Positions 17,935 through 25,819 of a stretch of DNA of 64,000 bases are shown piece after piece. The position numbers and the translations under genes were made by a program. The stretch lies in assembly GCA_047975195.1 (NCBI GenBank), contig JBKEDB010000063.1:1-64000 (forward strand), given 5' to 3'. The notes under the pieces are model-generated. The model saw nothing but the letters and a program-made list of their open reading frames with translations, did not search any database and was not told the origin of the DNA. How positions within the stretch are numbered: the stretch's first letter is position 1; every line of letters begins with the position of its first letter. The stretch comes from Cumulibacter sp047975195. GTDB taxonomy: Bacteria > Actinomycetota > Actinomycetes > Mycobacteriales > Antricoccaceae.

Positions 17935-19071
17935 GTGAGCAACCCACATCCCACGACCGAAGGCCCGACAACCGACCTCGAGCGGGTCTTACTCGAGGTC
18001 AAGAAGGTGATCGTCGGCCAGGACAGGCTGATCGAGCGCATGATCGTCAGCCTGCTCGCCAAGGGACACATCCTGCTCGAGGGTGTTCCCGGCGTGGCCA
18101 AGACCCTCGCCGTGGAATCGCTCGCGCAGAGCGTGGGTGGTACGTTCGCTCGCTTGCAGTTCACCCCCGATCTGGTGCCCGCCGACATCGTCGGTACCCG
18201 GATATACCGTCCGGGCAGCGAGGAGTTTCAGACCGAACTGGGTCCGATCTTCGCGAACTTCGTACTGACCGACGAGATCAACCGCGCACCGGCCAAGGTG
18301 CAGTCGGCACTGCTGGAGGTGATGGCCGAAAAGCAGGTGTCGATTGGCGGCGTGACGCATGAGATGCCGCAGCCGTTCTTGGTGATGGCGACGCAGAACC
18401 CGATTGAGTCCGAAGGTGTGTACCCCCTCCCGGAGGCACAGCGCGACCGGTTCTTGATGAAGGTGAACGTCGACTACCCGAGCGTCGAGGAAGAACGTGA
18501 GATCATTTACCGGATGGGCGTCGAGTCGCCGGTAGCCGAGCCCGTGCTGAGCGTTGAGCGACTTGCCGAACTGCAGCAGCAGGCAGGCAAGGTGTTCGTG
18601 CATCATGCGCTCGTTGACTACGTAGTGCGATTGGTGTTCGCCACGCGTACACCCTCGGAGCTCGGCCTCAAGGACGTGGCGAGTTGGATCACCTACGGGG
18701 CGAGTCCGCGAGCGTCATTAGGAATCATCGCTGCAGGCCGCGCGTTGGCGCTGGTACGTGGGCGCGACTACATGCTGCCGCAGGACATCCTTGATATCGC
18801 CGGCGACGTATTGCGACACCGACTGGTGCTGTCTTACGACGCGCTCGCCGACTCCGTCCCCGCCGACCACATCGTGCGACGAGTGTTGTCGGCGGTGCCG
18901 GTGCCGCAAGTCAGCGCGCGGCCAACCCGCGCCGGCGCGGCCGGTCCGCAGCGCCCACCAGCTAACGGCACCTATGGTTCGGCACCAAGTAATGGCGCAC
19001 CTCGTCCGGCAGGATTCGCCGCGCCCGGCGGCACTGTGCCGCAGCCTCCGAGCGGTCCGGCGGCCGGATGA
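17935..19071 (+). CDS. moxR: MoxR family AAA+ ATPase
   Basis: This 378-residue AAA+ ATPase is of the MoxR type, thought to act as a chaperone that activates a VWA-domain partner. Walker A is GVPGVAKT and Walker B is VLTDEINRAPAKVQ. The sensor region includes VMATQNPIESEGVYPLPEAQRDRF, a MoxR signature. The C-terminal tail (about the last 60 residues) is Pro/Gly/Ala-rich and probably disordered. GTG 17935 follows AGGAGG at 17925-17930. Its stop overlaps the DUF58 gene start by 4 nt (ATGA), so the three-gene unit is tightly coupled. Equivalent genes in M. tuberculosis are Rv1479-1481. Confidence 0.93.
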   Translation: MSNPHPTTEGPTTDLERVLLEVKKVIVGQDRLIERMIVSLLAKGHILLEGVPGVAKTLAVESLAQSVGGTFARLQFTPDLVPADIVGTRIYRPGSEEFQTELGPIFANFVLTDEINRAPAKVQSALLEVMAEKQVSIGGVTHEMPQPFLVMATQNPIESEGVYPLPEAQRDRFLMKVNVDYPSVEEEREIIYRMGVESPVAEPVLSVERLAELQQQAGKVFVHHALVDYVVRLVFATRTPSELGLKDVASWITYGASPRASLGIIAAGRALALVRGRDYMLPQDILDIAGDVLRHRLVLSYDALADSVPADHIVRRVLSAVPVPQVSARPTRAGAAGPQRPPANGTYGSAPSNGAPRPAGFAAPGGTVPQPPSGPAAG

Positions 19072-20000
19072 GCCGTCGCTCCAGCCCCCCGCCCAGCCTG
19101 CGTGACGACAAGGCCGAGGTCGTGCTACGCAAGCTGGAGTTGACCGTTCGGCGCAAGCTCGACGGCTTGTTGTTCGGCAATCACCTTGGTCTCGTTCCCG
19201 GCCCGGGAAGCGAGGCTGGCGAATCTCGCGTGTACTACCCAGGCGACGACGTACGACGAATGGACTGGTTCGTCACCGCGCGCACCACGACTCCGCACGT
19301 GCGCGAGACGATCGCCGACCGCGAGTTGGAAACGTGGTTGGTCATCGATCTATCGGCGTCCCTGGACTTCGGCACGGCCCTGTGCGAAAAGCGAGATCTC
19401 GCTGTCGCCGCTGCTTCCGCCTTCGTGTATTTGACCCAGCACGGCGGAAACCGGATCGGCGCCATCATTACCACCGGTCAGGACGTGATTCGGATTCCGG
19501 CGTTGCCGGGGAAGGCCCATGGCGATTGGATCATCCGAAAGTTGATCGCTACGCCGCGCGCGCCGCAGGGCGTCCGCGGCGATCTGGGTGCAGCGCTCGA
19601 GCAACTGCGCCGTCCAGAGCGCAAGCGTGGCTTGATCGTCGTAGTCAGCGACTTTCTCGGCGACGACTCCTGGGTGCGTCCGTTGACCGGCTTGCAGGCC
19701 CGACACGACATCATCGGCGTAGAGGTGCTTGACCCGCGCGAGGTCGAGTTGCCGAATATCGGTCTCGTCATGCTGACCGATCCCGAAACGGGCCAGCAGA
19801 TCGAGGTGCAGACCTCGCATGCGCGAACCCGGGAGAGGTTCGCCGCCGAAGCTGCGGCACAACGGGCGCAGATCGCATCCGGATTGCGGCACTCCGGCGC
19901 CGCGCACCTGCGATTACGCACCGATGGAGATTGGCTGCACGACATCATGCGTTTTGTGGCGGACCGCCGCCGAGGCGCCGTCGGAGGAGTAGTGCGATGA
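19068..20000 (+). CDS. DUF58 domain protein (MoxR-linked)
   Basis: This 310-residue soluble protein contains the DUF58 signature YYPGDDVRRMDWFVTART near residues 60-77. It has a degenerate VWA-like fold after it (LVIDLSASLDFG and VVVSDFLGDD). DUF58 proteins are almost always encoded between a MoxR ATPase and a membrane-bound VWA protein and are thought to be the bridging component. Here both stop-start junctions are ATGA overlaps, consistent with a fixed stoichiometry. The biochemical function of the family is not established. Confidence 0.9.
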   Translation: MSRRSSPPPSLRDDKAEVVLRKLELTVRRKLDGLLFGNHLGLVPGPGSEAGESRVYYPGDDVRRMDWFVTARTTTPHVRETIADRELETWLVIDLSASLDFGTALCEKRDLAVAAASAFVYLTQHGGNRIGAIITTGQDVIRIPALPGKAHGDWIIRKLIATPRAPQGVRGDLGAALEQLRRPERKRGLIVVVSDFLGDDSWVRPLTGLQARHDIIGVEVLDPREVELPNIGLVMLTDPETGQQIEVQTSHARTRERFAAEAAAQRAQIASGLRHSGAAHLRLRTDGDWLHDIMRFVADRRRGAVGGVVR

Positions 20001-20953
20001 AGTTCCTGGAACCGCTATGGCTGCTGGTTCTCGTCGGTGTGCTGGCGTTGATTGCGCTGTACCTGGTGATGCAAATGCGCCGTAAGCGATACGCAGCCAA
20101 GTTCACCAACGTGTCCCTGCTGGACAAGGTCGCGCCGAAGCGTCCGGGTTGGCGACGGCACATCGCGTTCGCGCTCATGGCATTGGCCCTGATCGCATTC
20201 ACCACGGCCATGGCCAAGCCGGCCACCAAGGTCAAGGTGCCACGCAACGAAGCGACTGTGTGTATGGCGCTCGACGTCTCGTTGTCGATGCAGGCGACCG
20301 ATATCGAGCCCGACCGCTTCACGGCGATGAGGGAGTCGGCTACGCAGTTCGTTAACGAACTTCCGCAGGGCATCAACCTGGGGCTAGTTTCGTTTGCTGG
20401 TACCGCTCAGGTAGTGCAGCCGCCGACGATCGATCGCAACTCGGTGAACGCGGCGATCGACGGGCTCCAACTCGACCAGGCGACAGCCACCGGCGACGCG
20501 ATATTCGCGTGTCTGCAATCGATCAAGACTTTCCAAGAGACCCTGGAAAGCAACGACCAGGACGTACCCGCTGCGCGGATCATTTTGCTGTCGGACGGTT
20601 ACCAAACAGTGGGTACGGACGTTGACACCGCAATCGATGCGGCGGTCGAGGCGAAGATCCCGGTCTCGACGATCGCCTTCGGCAGCAACGGCGGGACGAT
20701 CGAGAATGACGGACAGCAGATCCCGGTACCGGTTGACATCGAAAAGATGAAAGAGATAGCGGACAAGACCGGCGGCAGTTACTTCGATGCGGAGTCAAAA
20801 TCTGAAATCGCCAAAGTGTGGCAGGACATCGGTGAGCAGATTGGTTACACCGAGGAGTTCCAGGAAGTCCCGACCCGATTCGTCGGGTGGGGCCTATTGC
20901 TGGCGTTTGCCTCGGCTGCCGCGAGCCTGCTGTGGTCGAATCGGCTGCTGTAA
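19997..20953 (+). CDS. Membrane-anchored VWA domain protein (BatA-like)
   Basis: This 318-residue protein has two N-terminal membrane helices (about residues 5-26 and 50-70). A VWA domain with an intact metal-ion site follows: DVSLSMQ, then SFAGTAQVV and LLSDGYQTVGTD. A C-terminal membrane helix (WGLLLAFASAAASLLW) completes the aerotolerance BatA-type topology, with the VWA domain outside the cell. The start is ATG 19997, overlapping the DUF58 stop. It is the probable client of the MoxR ATPase. In M. tuberculosis the corresponding gene is Rv1481, just before fabG1; that spacing is conserved here. Confidence 0.9.
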   Translation: MKFLEPLWLLVLVGVLALIALYLVMQMRRKRYAAKFTNVSLLDKVAPKRPGWRRHIAFALMALALIAFTTAMAKPATKVKVPRNEATVCMALDVSLSMQATDIEPDRFTAMRESATQFVNELPQGINLGLVSFAGTAQVVQPPTIDRNSVNAAIDGLQLDQATATGDAIFACLQSIKTFQETLESNDQDVPAARIILLSDGYQTVGTDVDTAIDAAVEAKIPVSTIAFGSNGGTIENDGQQIPVPVDIEKMKEIADKTGGSYFDAESKSEIAKVWQDIGEQIGYTEEFQEVPTRFVGWGLLLAFASAAASLLWSNRLL

Positions 20954-20978
20954 GTCGCGCCGTGCGGCGAGGCATCCG

Positions 20979-21006
20979 TTGACGCGCCCGGTGCAGGCCT
21001 TAGGTT
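20979..21006 (+). promoter_or_regulatory. Candidate promoter of fabG-inhA-hemH
   Basis: TTGACG (20979-20984) and TAGGTT (21001-21006) are separated by 16 bp in the gap between the VWA gene and fabG. The implied transcript would start about 36 nt before the fabG GTG. This is the equivalent site to the well-studied M. tuberculosis fabG1-inhA promoter, but it is identified here only by eye. Confidence 0.5.
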
Positions 21007-21048
21007 TGATGACGATGGAGATGTCGCCGAAACGATCCGAGGTGCAGT

Positions 21049-21768
21049 GTGTCTGATCAGTTTGTCGCCCGTTCCGTGTTGGTCACGGGAGGAAACCGAG
21101 GAATTGGTCTCGCCGTGGCACAGGCGTTTGCCGAAGCCGGTCACAAGGTTGCGGTGACACACCGCGGATCGGGCGCCCCAGACGGATTGCTGGGGGTGCG
21201 GTGCGATGTTACCGACTCTGCTTCGGTCGATGCCGCATTCAAAGAGGTGGAGCAGGCGCACGGCCCGGTCGAAATCCTGATCAGCAACGCCGGCATCACC
21301 GACGACACGCTGTTGCTTCGGATGAAGGACGATCAATTCGCGTCGGTGATCGACGCGAATCTTGCCGGGGCATACCGGGTGGCCAAGCGCGCGGCCGCCA
21401 AGATGTTGCGCGCGCGGTTCGGGCGAATCATCTTCATCGGTTCGGTGGTTGGGTTGATGGGTAATCCTGGACAGGCGAACTACGCGGCCAGCAAGGCCGG
21501 CCTGGTGGGGCTGGCCCGCTCCATCGCGCGGGAGCTGGGATCACGCGGCATCACCGCGAACGTCATCGCGCCGGGGTTTGTGAACACCGATATGACTGCG
21601 GAACTGTCAGCTGAGCAGCAGAAGCAGATCCTCTCGCAGGTGCCGCTGGGTCGATATGCCGATGTTGAGGAGATCGCTGGCACTGCGGTGTTTCTGGGCG
21701 GCGACGCGGCCGGCTACATCTCCGGCGCCGTCATCCCGATCGATGGCGGGCTCGGTATGGGTCATTAG
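21049..21768 (+). CDS. fabG: 3-oxoacyl-ACP reductase (FabG1/MabA-like)
   Basis: This 239-residue NADPH-dependent SDR reduces 3-ketoacyl-ACP in type II fatty acid synthesis. The cofactor loop is VTGGNRGIGLAVA. Catalytic residues are visible in ISNAG, GSVVGLMGNPGQANYAASKAG (Ser, Tyr, Lys) and the C-terminal IDGGLGMGH. The start is GTG 21049 with a GAGG stretch about 8 nt upstream. The enoyl reductase gene follows after 62 nt, as in mycobacterial mabA-inhA. The catalytic triad is complete. Confidence 0.95.
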   Translation: MSDQFVARSVLVTGGNRGIGLAVAQAFAEAGHKVAVTHRGSGAPDGLLGVRCDVTDSASVDAAFKEVEQAHGPVEILISNAGITDDTLLLRMKDDQFASVIDANLAGAYRVAKRAAAKMLRARFGRIIFIGSVVGLMGNPGQANYAASKAGLVGLARSIARELGSRGITANVIAPGFVNTDMTAELSAEQQKQILSQVPLGRYADVEEIAGTAVFLGGDAAGYISGAVIPIDGGLGMGH

Positions 21769-21830
21769 GCTCTGCCGTAGGCTTAGCCACTGCGCCGAAC
21801 CATGTCCTGAACTGCGAAGGAGACGCCATC

Positions 21831-22604
21831 ATGCCCGGACTGCTCGAGGGAAAACGACTGCTCATCACGGGTGTGCTGACCGAGGCATCGATTGCCTTCG
21901 CCGCCGCTAGGATCGCGCAGGAGGAGGGCGCGCAGATCGTGCTGTCCAACTTCGGCCGCGGGCTGAACCTGACGAAGCGGATCGCCAAGCGACTGCCGCA
22001 GGAACCACCGGTTATCGAACTTGACGTGACCAACGACGAGCAGTTGGACACGCTTGCTGCCCGAATCGGCGAACATCTCGACGGCCTCGATGGCGTGCTC
22101 CATGCCATCGGGTTCGCGCCGCAGGAAGCGCTCGGGGATGACTTCGCTCAGACGAGCTGGGAACACGTGCAGACCGCGTTCCACGTGTCCACGTGGTCGT
22201 TCGCGGCATTGACGAAGGCGTGCCTGCCGCTGTTCGGCGAGAAAGCCAGCGTCGTTGGTCTGGACTTCGACAACTCCACCACGGCCTGGCCGGTGTACGG
22301 CTGGATGGGCGTGGCGAAGGCAGGTCTGGAAAGCGCTTCGCGCTACCTCGCCCGTGAACTCGGCCCGCATGGTGTGCGAGTCAACCTCGTCGCGGCCGGC
22401 CCGCTGCGGAGCATGGCGATGAAGTCGATCCCCGGCTCGAAGGCATTCGAGGACGCGTGGGAGCAGCGCGCACCGCTGGGCTGGAGCGTCACGGATACGG
22501 AGCCGTCGGGGCGCGCCTGTGTGGCACTTCTGTCGGACTGGTTCCCGGCAACCACTGGCGAACTTGTCCATGTTGACGGCGGGTATCACGCAGTCGGCGC
22601 CTGA
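21831..22604 (+). CDS. inhA: Enoyl-ACP reductase (InhA/FabI type)
   Basis: This 257-residue NADH-dependent enoyl-ACP reductase completes the fatty-acid elongation cycle. The NADH loop GVLTEASIAFAAA matches InhA. The catalytic YGWMGVAK keeps the Tyr-x6-Lys pair of InhA (Tyr158/Lys165). At the position equivalent to InhA Ser94 there is alanine (A92, in LHAIGF). The gene follows fabG, and the ferrochelatase GTG starts 1 nt after its stop. The start ATG is preceded by GAAGGAG. Mycolic acid synthesis should not be inferred: many actinomycetes without mycolates use this enzyme for ordinary lipids. Confidence 0.94.
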   Translation: MPGLLEGKRLLITGVLTEASIAFAAARIAQEEGAQIVLSNFGRGLNLTKRIAKRLPQEPPVIELDVTNDEQLDTLAARIGEHLDGLDGVLHAIGFAPQEALGDDFAQTSWEHVQTAFHVSTWSFAALTKACLPLFGEKASVVGLDFDNSTTAWPVYGWMGVAKAGLESASRYLARELGPHGVRVNLVAAGPLRSMAMKSIPGSKAFEDAWEQRAPLGWSVTDTEPSGRACVALLSDWFPATTGELVHVDGGYHAVGA

Positions 22605-22605
22605 C

Positions 22606-23652
22606 GTGTCCGAGAGTTTTGATGCGATCCTGCTAGCCTCGTTCGGTGGGCCGGAGGGCGTCGCGGATGTCGTTCCATTTCTCCGCCGAGTAACCGCCGG
22701 ACGCAATATTCCCGATGAGCGTCTCGAGGTCGTGGGGGAGCACTACTACCACTTCGGCGGCGTGTCACCGATCAACGAGATCAACCGAGGAATCCAGCAA
22801 CGGTTGCGCGCGGCTCTGCGTGAACGTGGCCTTGCATTGCCGGTGTACTGGGGAAATCGCAACTGGAGTCCGTTGATTGAAGATGTCGCGGCACAGATGG
22901 CCGAGGACGGCGTACGACGCGCGCTGGTACTGGCCACGAGCGCGTACGGCGGTTATTCGGCGTGCTGTCAGTACCACGAGGACATTTCGCGTGCCGTGAG
23001 CGCGGGTGGCGGCAGACTGAGTTTGGAGAAACTACCTCAGACGTATCACACCGAGGTTTTCGCGCAGATCAATGCTGACGCTGTGCGGGGTGCGTTACGG
23101 GACCTCGGGCGAGATACCTTCACCGAAGGCGTGCGCCTCGTACTCACGGCGCATTCGGTGCCGACCAAAGCGAACGAGGAGAGCGGACCGGCAGGCCAGC
23201 TCTATCAGCAACAGGTCGAGACCGTTGCGGCAGAGGTCGCCATGCGGGTCGGCGCCCGAACTTGGGACGTCGCGTGGCAAAGCCGATCGGGAGCTCCGCA
23301 CATACCGTGGCTCGAGCCCGATATTTGCGACCATCTGGAAACTCTACCGGCGGCTGGTGTCACCGATGTGGTGATCGCCCCGGTCGGCTTCGTCAGTGAC
23401 CACATGGAAGTGATCTGGGATCTGGACACTGAAGCCCAGGCGAAGGCAGACGAACTTGGGTTACGGATGGCGAGGGCACGCACCGCGAGCGATGATCCGC
23501 GGTTCATCGACCTGTACGCCGACCTCATCGTCGCTCGGATGACTGACGGCCCCGCCCCAGCCACCTACTGCGACGTGCTGCAGGGCGTGAACGGTGTGGG
23601 TGTCGACGGCACACCTTGCGCGGTCGGTTGCTGCCGAGCGCGTTCGTCGTAA
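22606..23652 (+). CDS. hemH: Ferrochelatase (coproporphyrin-type, HemH/CpfC)
   Basis: This 348-residue enzyme inserts iron into the porphyrin for haem; actinobacterial members are taken to use coproporphyrin III. The start is placed at GTG 22606, giving the canonical FDAILLASFGGPEG N-terminus; upstream in-frame ATGs lie inside inhA. HSVP and the metal-site region AHSVPTKANEESGPAG are present. Cysteines in the SACCQY segment and in the C-terminal TPCAVGCC fit the [2Fe-2S] ligand pattern described for the M. tuberculosis enzyme. The gene is 1 nt past inhA, the same fixed neighbourhood as inhA-hemZ in mycobacteria. Confidence 0.94.
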   Translation: MSESFDAILLASFGGPEGVADVVPFLRRVTAGRNIPDERLEVVGEHYYHFGGVSPINEINRGIQQRLRAALRERGLALPVYWGNRNWSPLIEDVAAQMAEDGVRRALVLATSAYGGYSACCQYHEDISRAVSAGGGRLSLEKLPQTYHTEVFAQINADAVRGALRDLGRDTFTEGVRLVLTAHSVPTKANEESGPAGQLYQQQVETVAAEVAMRVGARTWDVAWQSRSGAPHIPWLEPDICDHLETLPAAGVTDVVIAPVGFVSDHMEVIWDLDTEAQAKADELGLRMARARTASDDPRFIDLYADLIVARMTDGPAPATYCDVLQGVNGVGVDGTPCAVGCCRARSS

Positions 23653-23655
23653 CCG

Positions 23656-24438
23656 TTACGGGTACGGGAAGCTGTTGTACGCCGCGGTGAGGGCTCGCGC
23701 GACTTGGCGCCGCAATGGGGCGAGTGCCGCATCGCGCGCGGCGGCCTGGTGAGTGTTCACCGACCCGCCACCGGGATCCGCGGTAGCGCTGAGCAGAATC
23801 ATGCGGAGTTGATGCGCGCGCACGAGCAGGTGCGCCGCCCGCGGCGGGCAGTCCCGCGGAAGGGTGTGCGCGTCGACGTCGTCAAGTGCCTTACGCGAAA
23901 CGCTGCCGAGGCGGGGATTCCACGACCCCACATCGAGATCGGTCAGGATCGAGGTCGAGCGGTGAATGGCCTCGGTGAGTTCCACTGTCGCCTCAGTCAC
24001 GGACACATACTGCAGCCGCGATCCGCTGGTGAAGATCGTGAATTCGACCTGATCCTCATCTTCCGCGCTCACGACCAGCACCAGGGGCAGGGCGTCGATG
24101 AGCACGGCGGCCCCGGCGGCGTAGGCCGGTGCTAATGCCGGGCCCGGGCCGATCCCCGCAGCGTCCCCCTCGATGGGGAAGGCGGCGTACAGCCTGCGAA
24201 CGCCGCGATCGCGTAATGCGATCAACAATTCGACCAGGGTCACGACCTCTCCGGAATCGATAAGCCGAACCTCTGGGAGTGGGTCGTCCCACGGAGCCCG
24301 CTCGGCACTGTCCGTGGATTGGGCGACTGCCGATGATTTGTGACCGAGCACGTGCTCGATGACGTCGTCCACCGACGCCCGCTGCTGAAGGTAGGCGCTC
24401 GCCCAGGCGGCGAGCAAACCTGTCGTAGAACCTGGCAC
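23656..24438 (-). CDS. Conserved actinobacterial protein of unknown function (Rv1486c position)
   Basis: This 260-residue soluble protein has no recognisable catalytic motif. It is rich in Ala/Leu with an acidic middle (VVSAEDEDQVEFTIF). It lies on the opposite strand directly after ferrochelatase (3-nt gap) and before the NfeD-SPFH pair; that is exactly where Rv1486c sits in M. tuberculosis, so orthology is likely by position. The C-terminal part (LRRQVARALTAAYNSFPYP) looks like a helix ending in an aromatic tail. Function is unknown. Confidence 0.7.
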   Translation of the reverse strand: MPGSTTGLLAAWASAYLQQRASVDDVIEHVLGHKSSAVAQSTDSAERAPWDDPLPEVRLIDSGEVVTLVELLIALRDRGVRRLYAAFPIEGDAAGIGPGPALAPAYAAGAAVLIDALPLVLVVSAEDEDQVEFTIFTSGSRLQYVSVTEATVELTEAIHRSTSILTDLDVGSWNPRLGSVSRKALDDVDAHTLPRDCPPRAAHLLVRAHQLRMILLSATADPGGGSVNTHQAAARDAALAPLRRQVARALTAAYNSFPYP

Positions 24439-24481
24439 GACGGCGAGCCTAGCCCAGTCTGGATCACACAGAACGTACCCT

Positions 24482-25312
24482 GTGCGGGTGCGCTCACACT
24501 CCTACTCTCGCGACATCACGCAGAAGCAAGCCAAGACTTCGCACCTGTCGGTGCCGGCCGAGATCGATCTCGTGCTGGAGGATCGGTTGAGCGAGTTCTG
24601 CGGCGCGATAATTGAGTTCAGCAAGGACACTGTCACACTGGAGGACCGTGTCGGTAAACGACGCGTGTTTCCGCTGAAACACAACGGGTTCATGCTCGAG
24701 GGAGCGGCGATCATGCTGCGGCGTCCGGAAGCGCCCAGTGCTCCGGCCGCCGCGCGCACGGCGTCCGGATCTCGGGCAGCGACAGACCAGCGAGCCAAGG
24801 TGGCGCAGGCTGGCCGCATCTACGTTGAAGGTGTGCATGATGCCGCCCTCGTCGAGAAGGTGTGGGGCGCCGACCTACGCGCCGAAGGAATCGTGGTTGA
24901 GCCACTACATGGTGTGGACGACCTGGAAGCCGTCATTCGAGAGTTTGCCCCGACACCGCGACGACGACTCGGCGTACTGGTCGATCATCTCGTGCCGGGT
25001 TCCAAGGAGTCGCGGATCGTGGAACGCATTCACGATCCGAACGTGCTGATCCTAGGCCACCCGTTCGTAGACATCTGGCAGACCGTGAAGCCACGCATCG
25101 TTGGAATATCCCAATGGCCGGTCATCCCTAAGGGCACCCCATGGAAAGCGGGCGTGTGTGCGGCGCTTGGCGTCTCGGAAGAGTACGTGCTGTGGAAGCG
25201 AATTCTCGGGTCAGTCTCGACGTACAAGGACATCGAGACACCGCTGATTTCGTCCGTGGAACGGCTGATCGACTTCATTTTCGAGACCGGCGGCGCACAC
25301 CTGGAACGCTAA
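24482..25312 (+). CDS. DUF3097 family protein
   Basis: This 276-residue actinobacterial protein carries the DUF3097 pattern: an N-terminal FCGAIIEFSKDTVTLEDR segment, a variable Ala-rich linker, and a core IYVEGVHDAALVEKVWGADL followed by GVDDLEAVIREF. The VEGxHDA element together with VLVDHLVPGSKES resembles a TOPRIM-type fold (Glu, then paired Asp), which would imply metal-dependent nucleic-acid chemistry; this is only a visual analogy. It starts at GTG 24482 or the nearby GTG 24488. It diverges from the Rv1486c-like gene with a 43-nt gap. The role of the family is not established. Confidence 0.75.
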   Translation: MRVRSHSYSRDITQKQAKTSHLSVPAEIDLVLEDRLSEFCGAIIEFSKDTVTLEDRVGKRRVFPLKHNGFMLEGAAIMLRRPEAPSAPAAARTASGSRAATDQRAKVAQAGRIYVEGVHDAALVEKVWGADLRAEGIVVEPLHGVDDLEAVIREFAPTPRRRLGVLVDHLVPGSKESRIVERIHDPNVLILGHPFVDIWQTVKPRIVGISQWPVIPKGTPWKAGVCAALGVSEEYVLWKRILGSVSTYKDIETPLISSVERLIDFIFETGGAHLER

Positions 25313-25361
25313 ACCGGCGCGGAAACGTGCACGCGAGCGCATCGACGGGCAGGATGGTGTC

Positions 25362-25814
25362 ATGTCTGCGTGGGCTATCTGGCTGATCTTGGCTGCCGTT
25401 GCTGCGGGTGCCGAGGTCCTCAGTGGCGATTTCTTCCTGCTGATGGTGGGTGGTGGCGCGGCCGCCGCAGCCCTGGGTGCGGCACTTGGCGCGCCGGTGT
25501 GGCTACAGCTGGTCCTGTTTGGCGTGGTCTCAGTGCTGTTGGTGCTGGGCGTACGCCCGTGGGCGAGAAGGATGTTGCTACGCGGACAGGCCGACGTCGT
25601 GGACGGCGCCGGGGCATTTATCGGCATGTCGGGCACAGTCACACAGACCGTCGACACGCACGGCGGCCGGATCCTCGTCAACGGCGAAGAATGGTCAGCC
25701 GTCGCGCAGTTGCCGTACGAGGTGTACGACGTAAACACGCCGGTGATCATCGTGCAGATCCGCGGTGCGCACGCGGTGGTGGCAACCGATGCGACGAACT
25801 ATAAGGAGCTGTAG
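25362..25814 (+). CDS. NfeD-like membrane protein
   Basis: This short (150-residue) NfeD-family protein has two N-terminal hydrophobic regions (AIWLILAAVAAGAEVL and a second near residues 25-65), followed by a C-terminal OB-fold-like soluble domain (GMSGTVTQTVDTHGGRILVNGEEWSA). NfeD proteins pair with SPFH proteins, and here the SPFH gene begins 5 nt later. The matching M. tuberculosis gene pair is Rv1487-Rv1488. A membrane microdomain organising role is known for the family, without a defined reaction. Confidence 0.88.
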   Translation: MSAWAIWLILAAVAAGAEVLSGDFFLLMVGGGAAAAALGAALGAPVWLQLVLFGVVSVLLVLGVRPWARRMLLRGQADVVDGAGAFIGMSGTVTQTVDTHGGRILVNGEEWSAVAQLPYEVYDVNTPVIIVQIRGAHAVVATDATNYKEL

Positions 25815-25819
25815 AAGAT

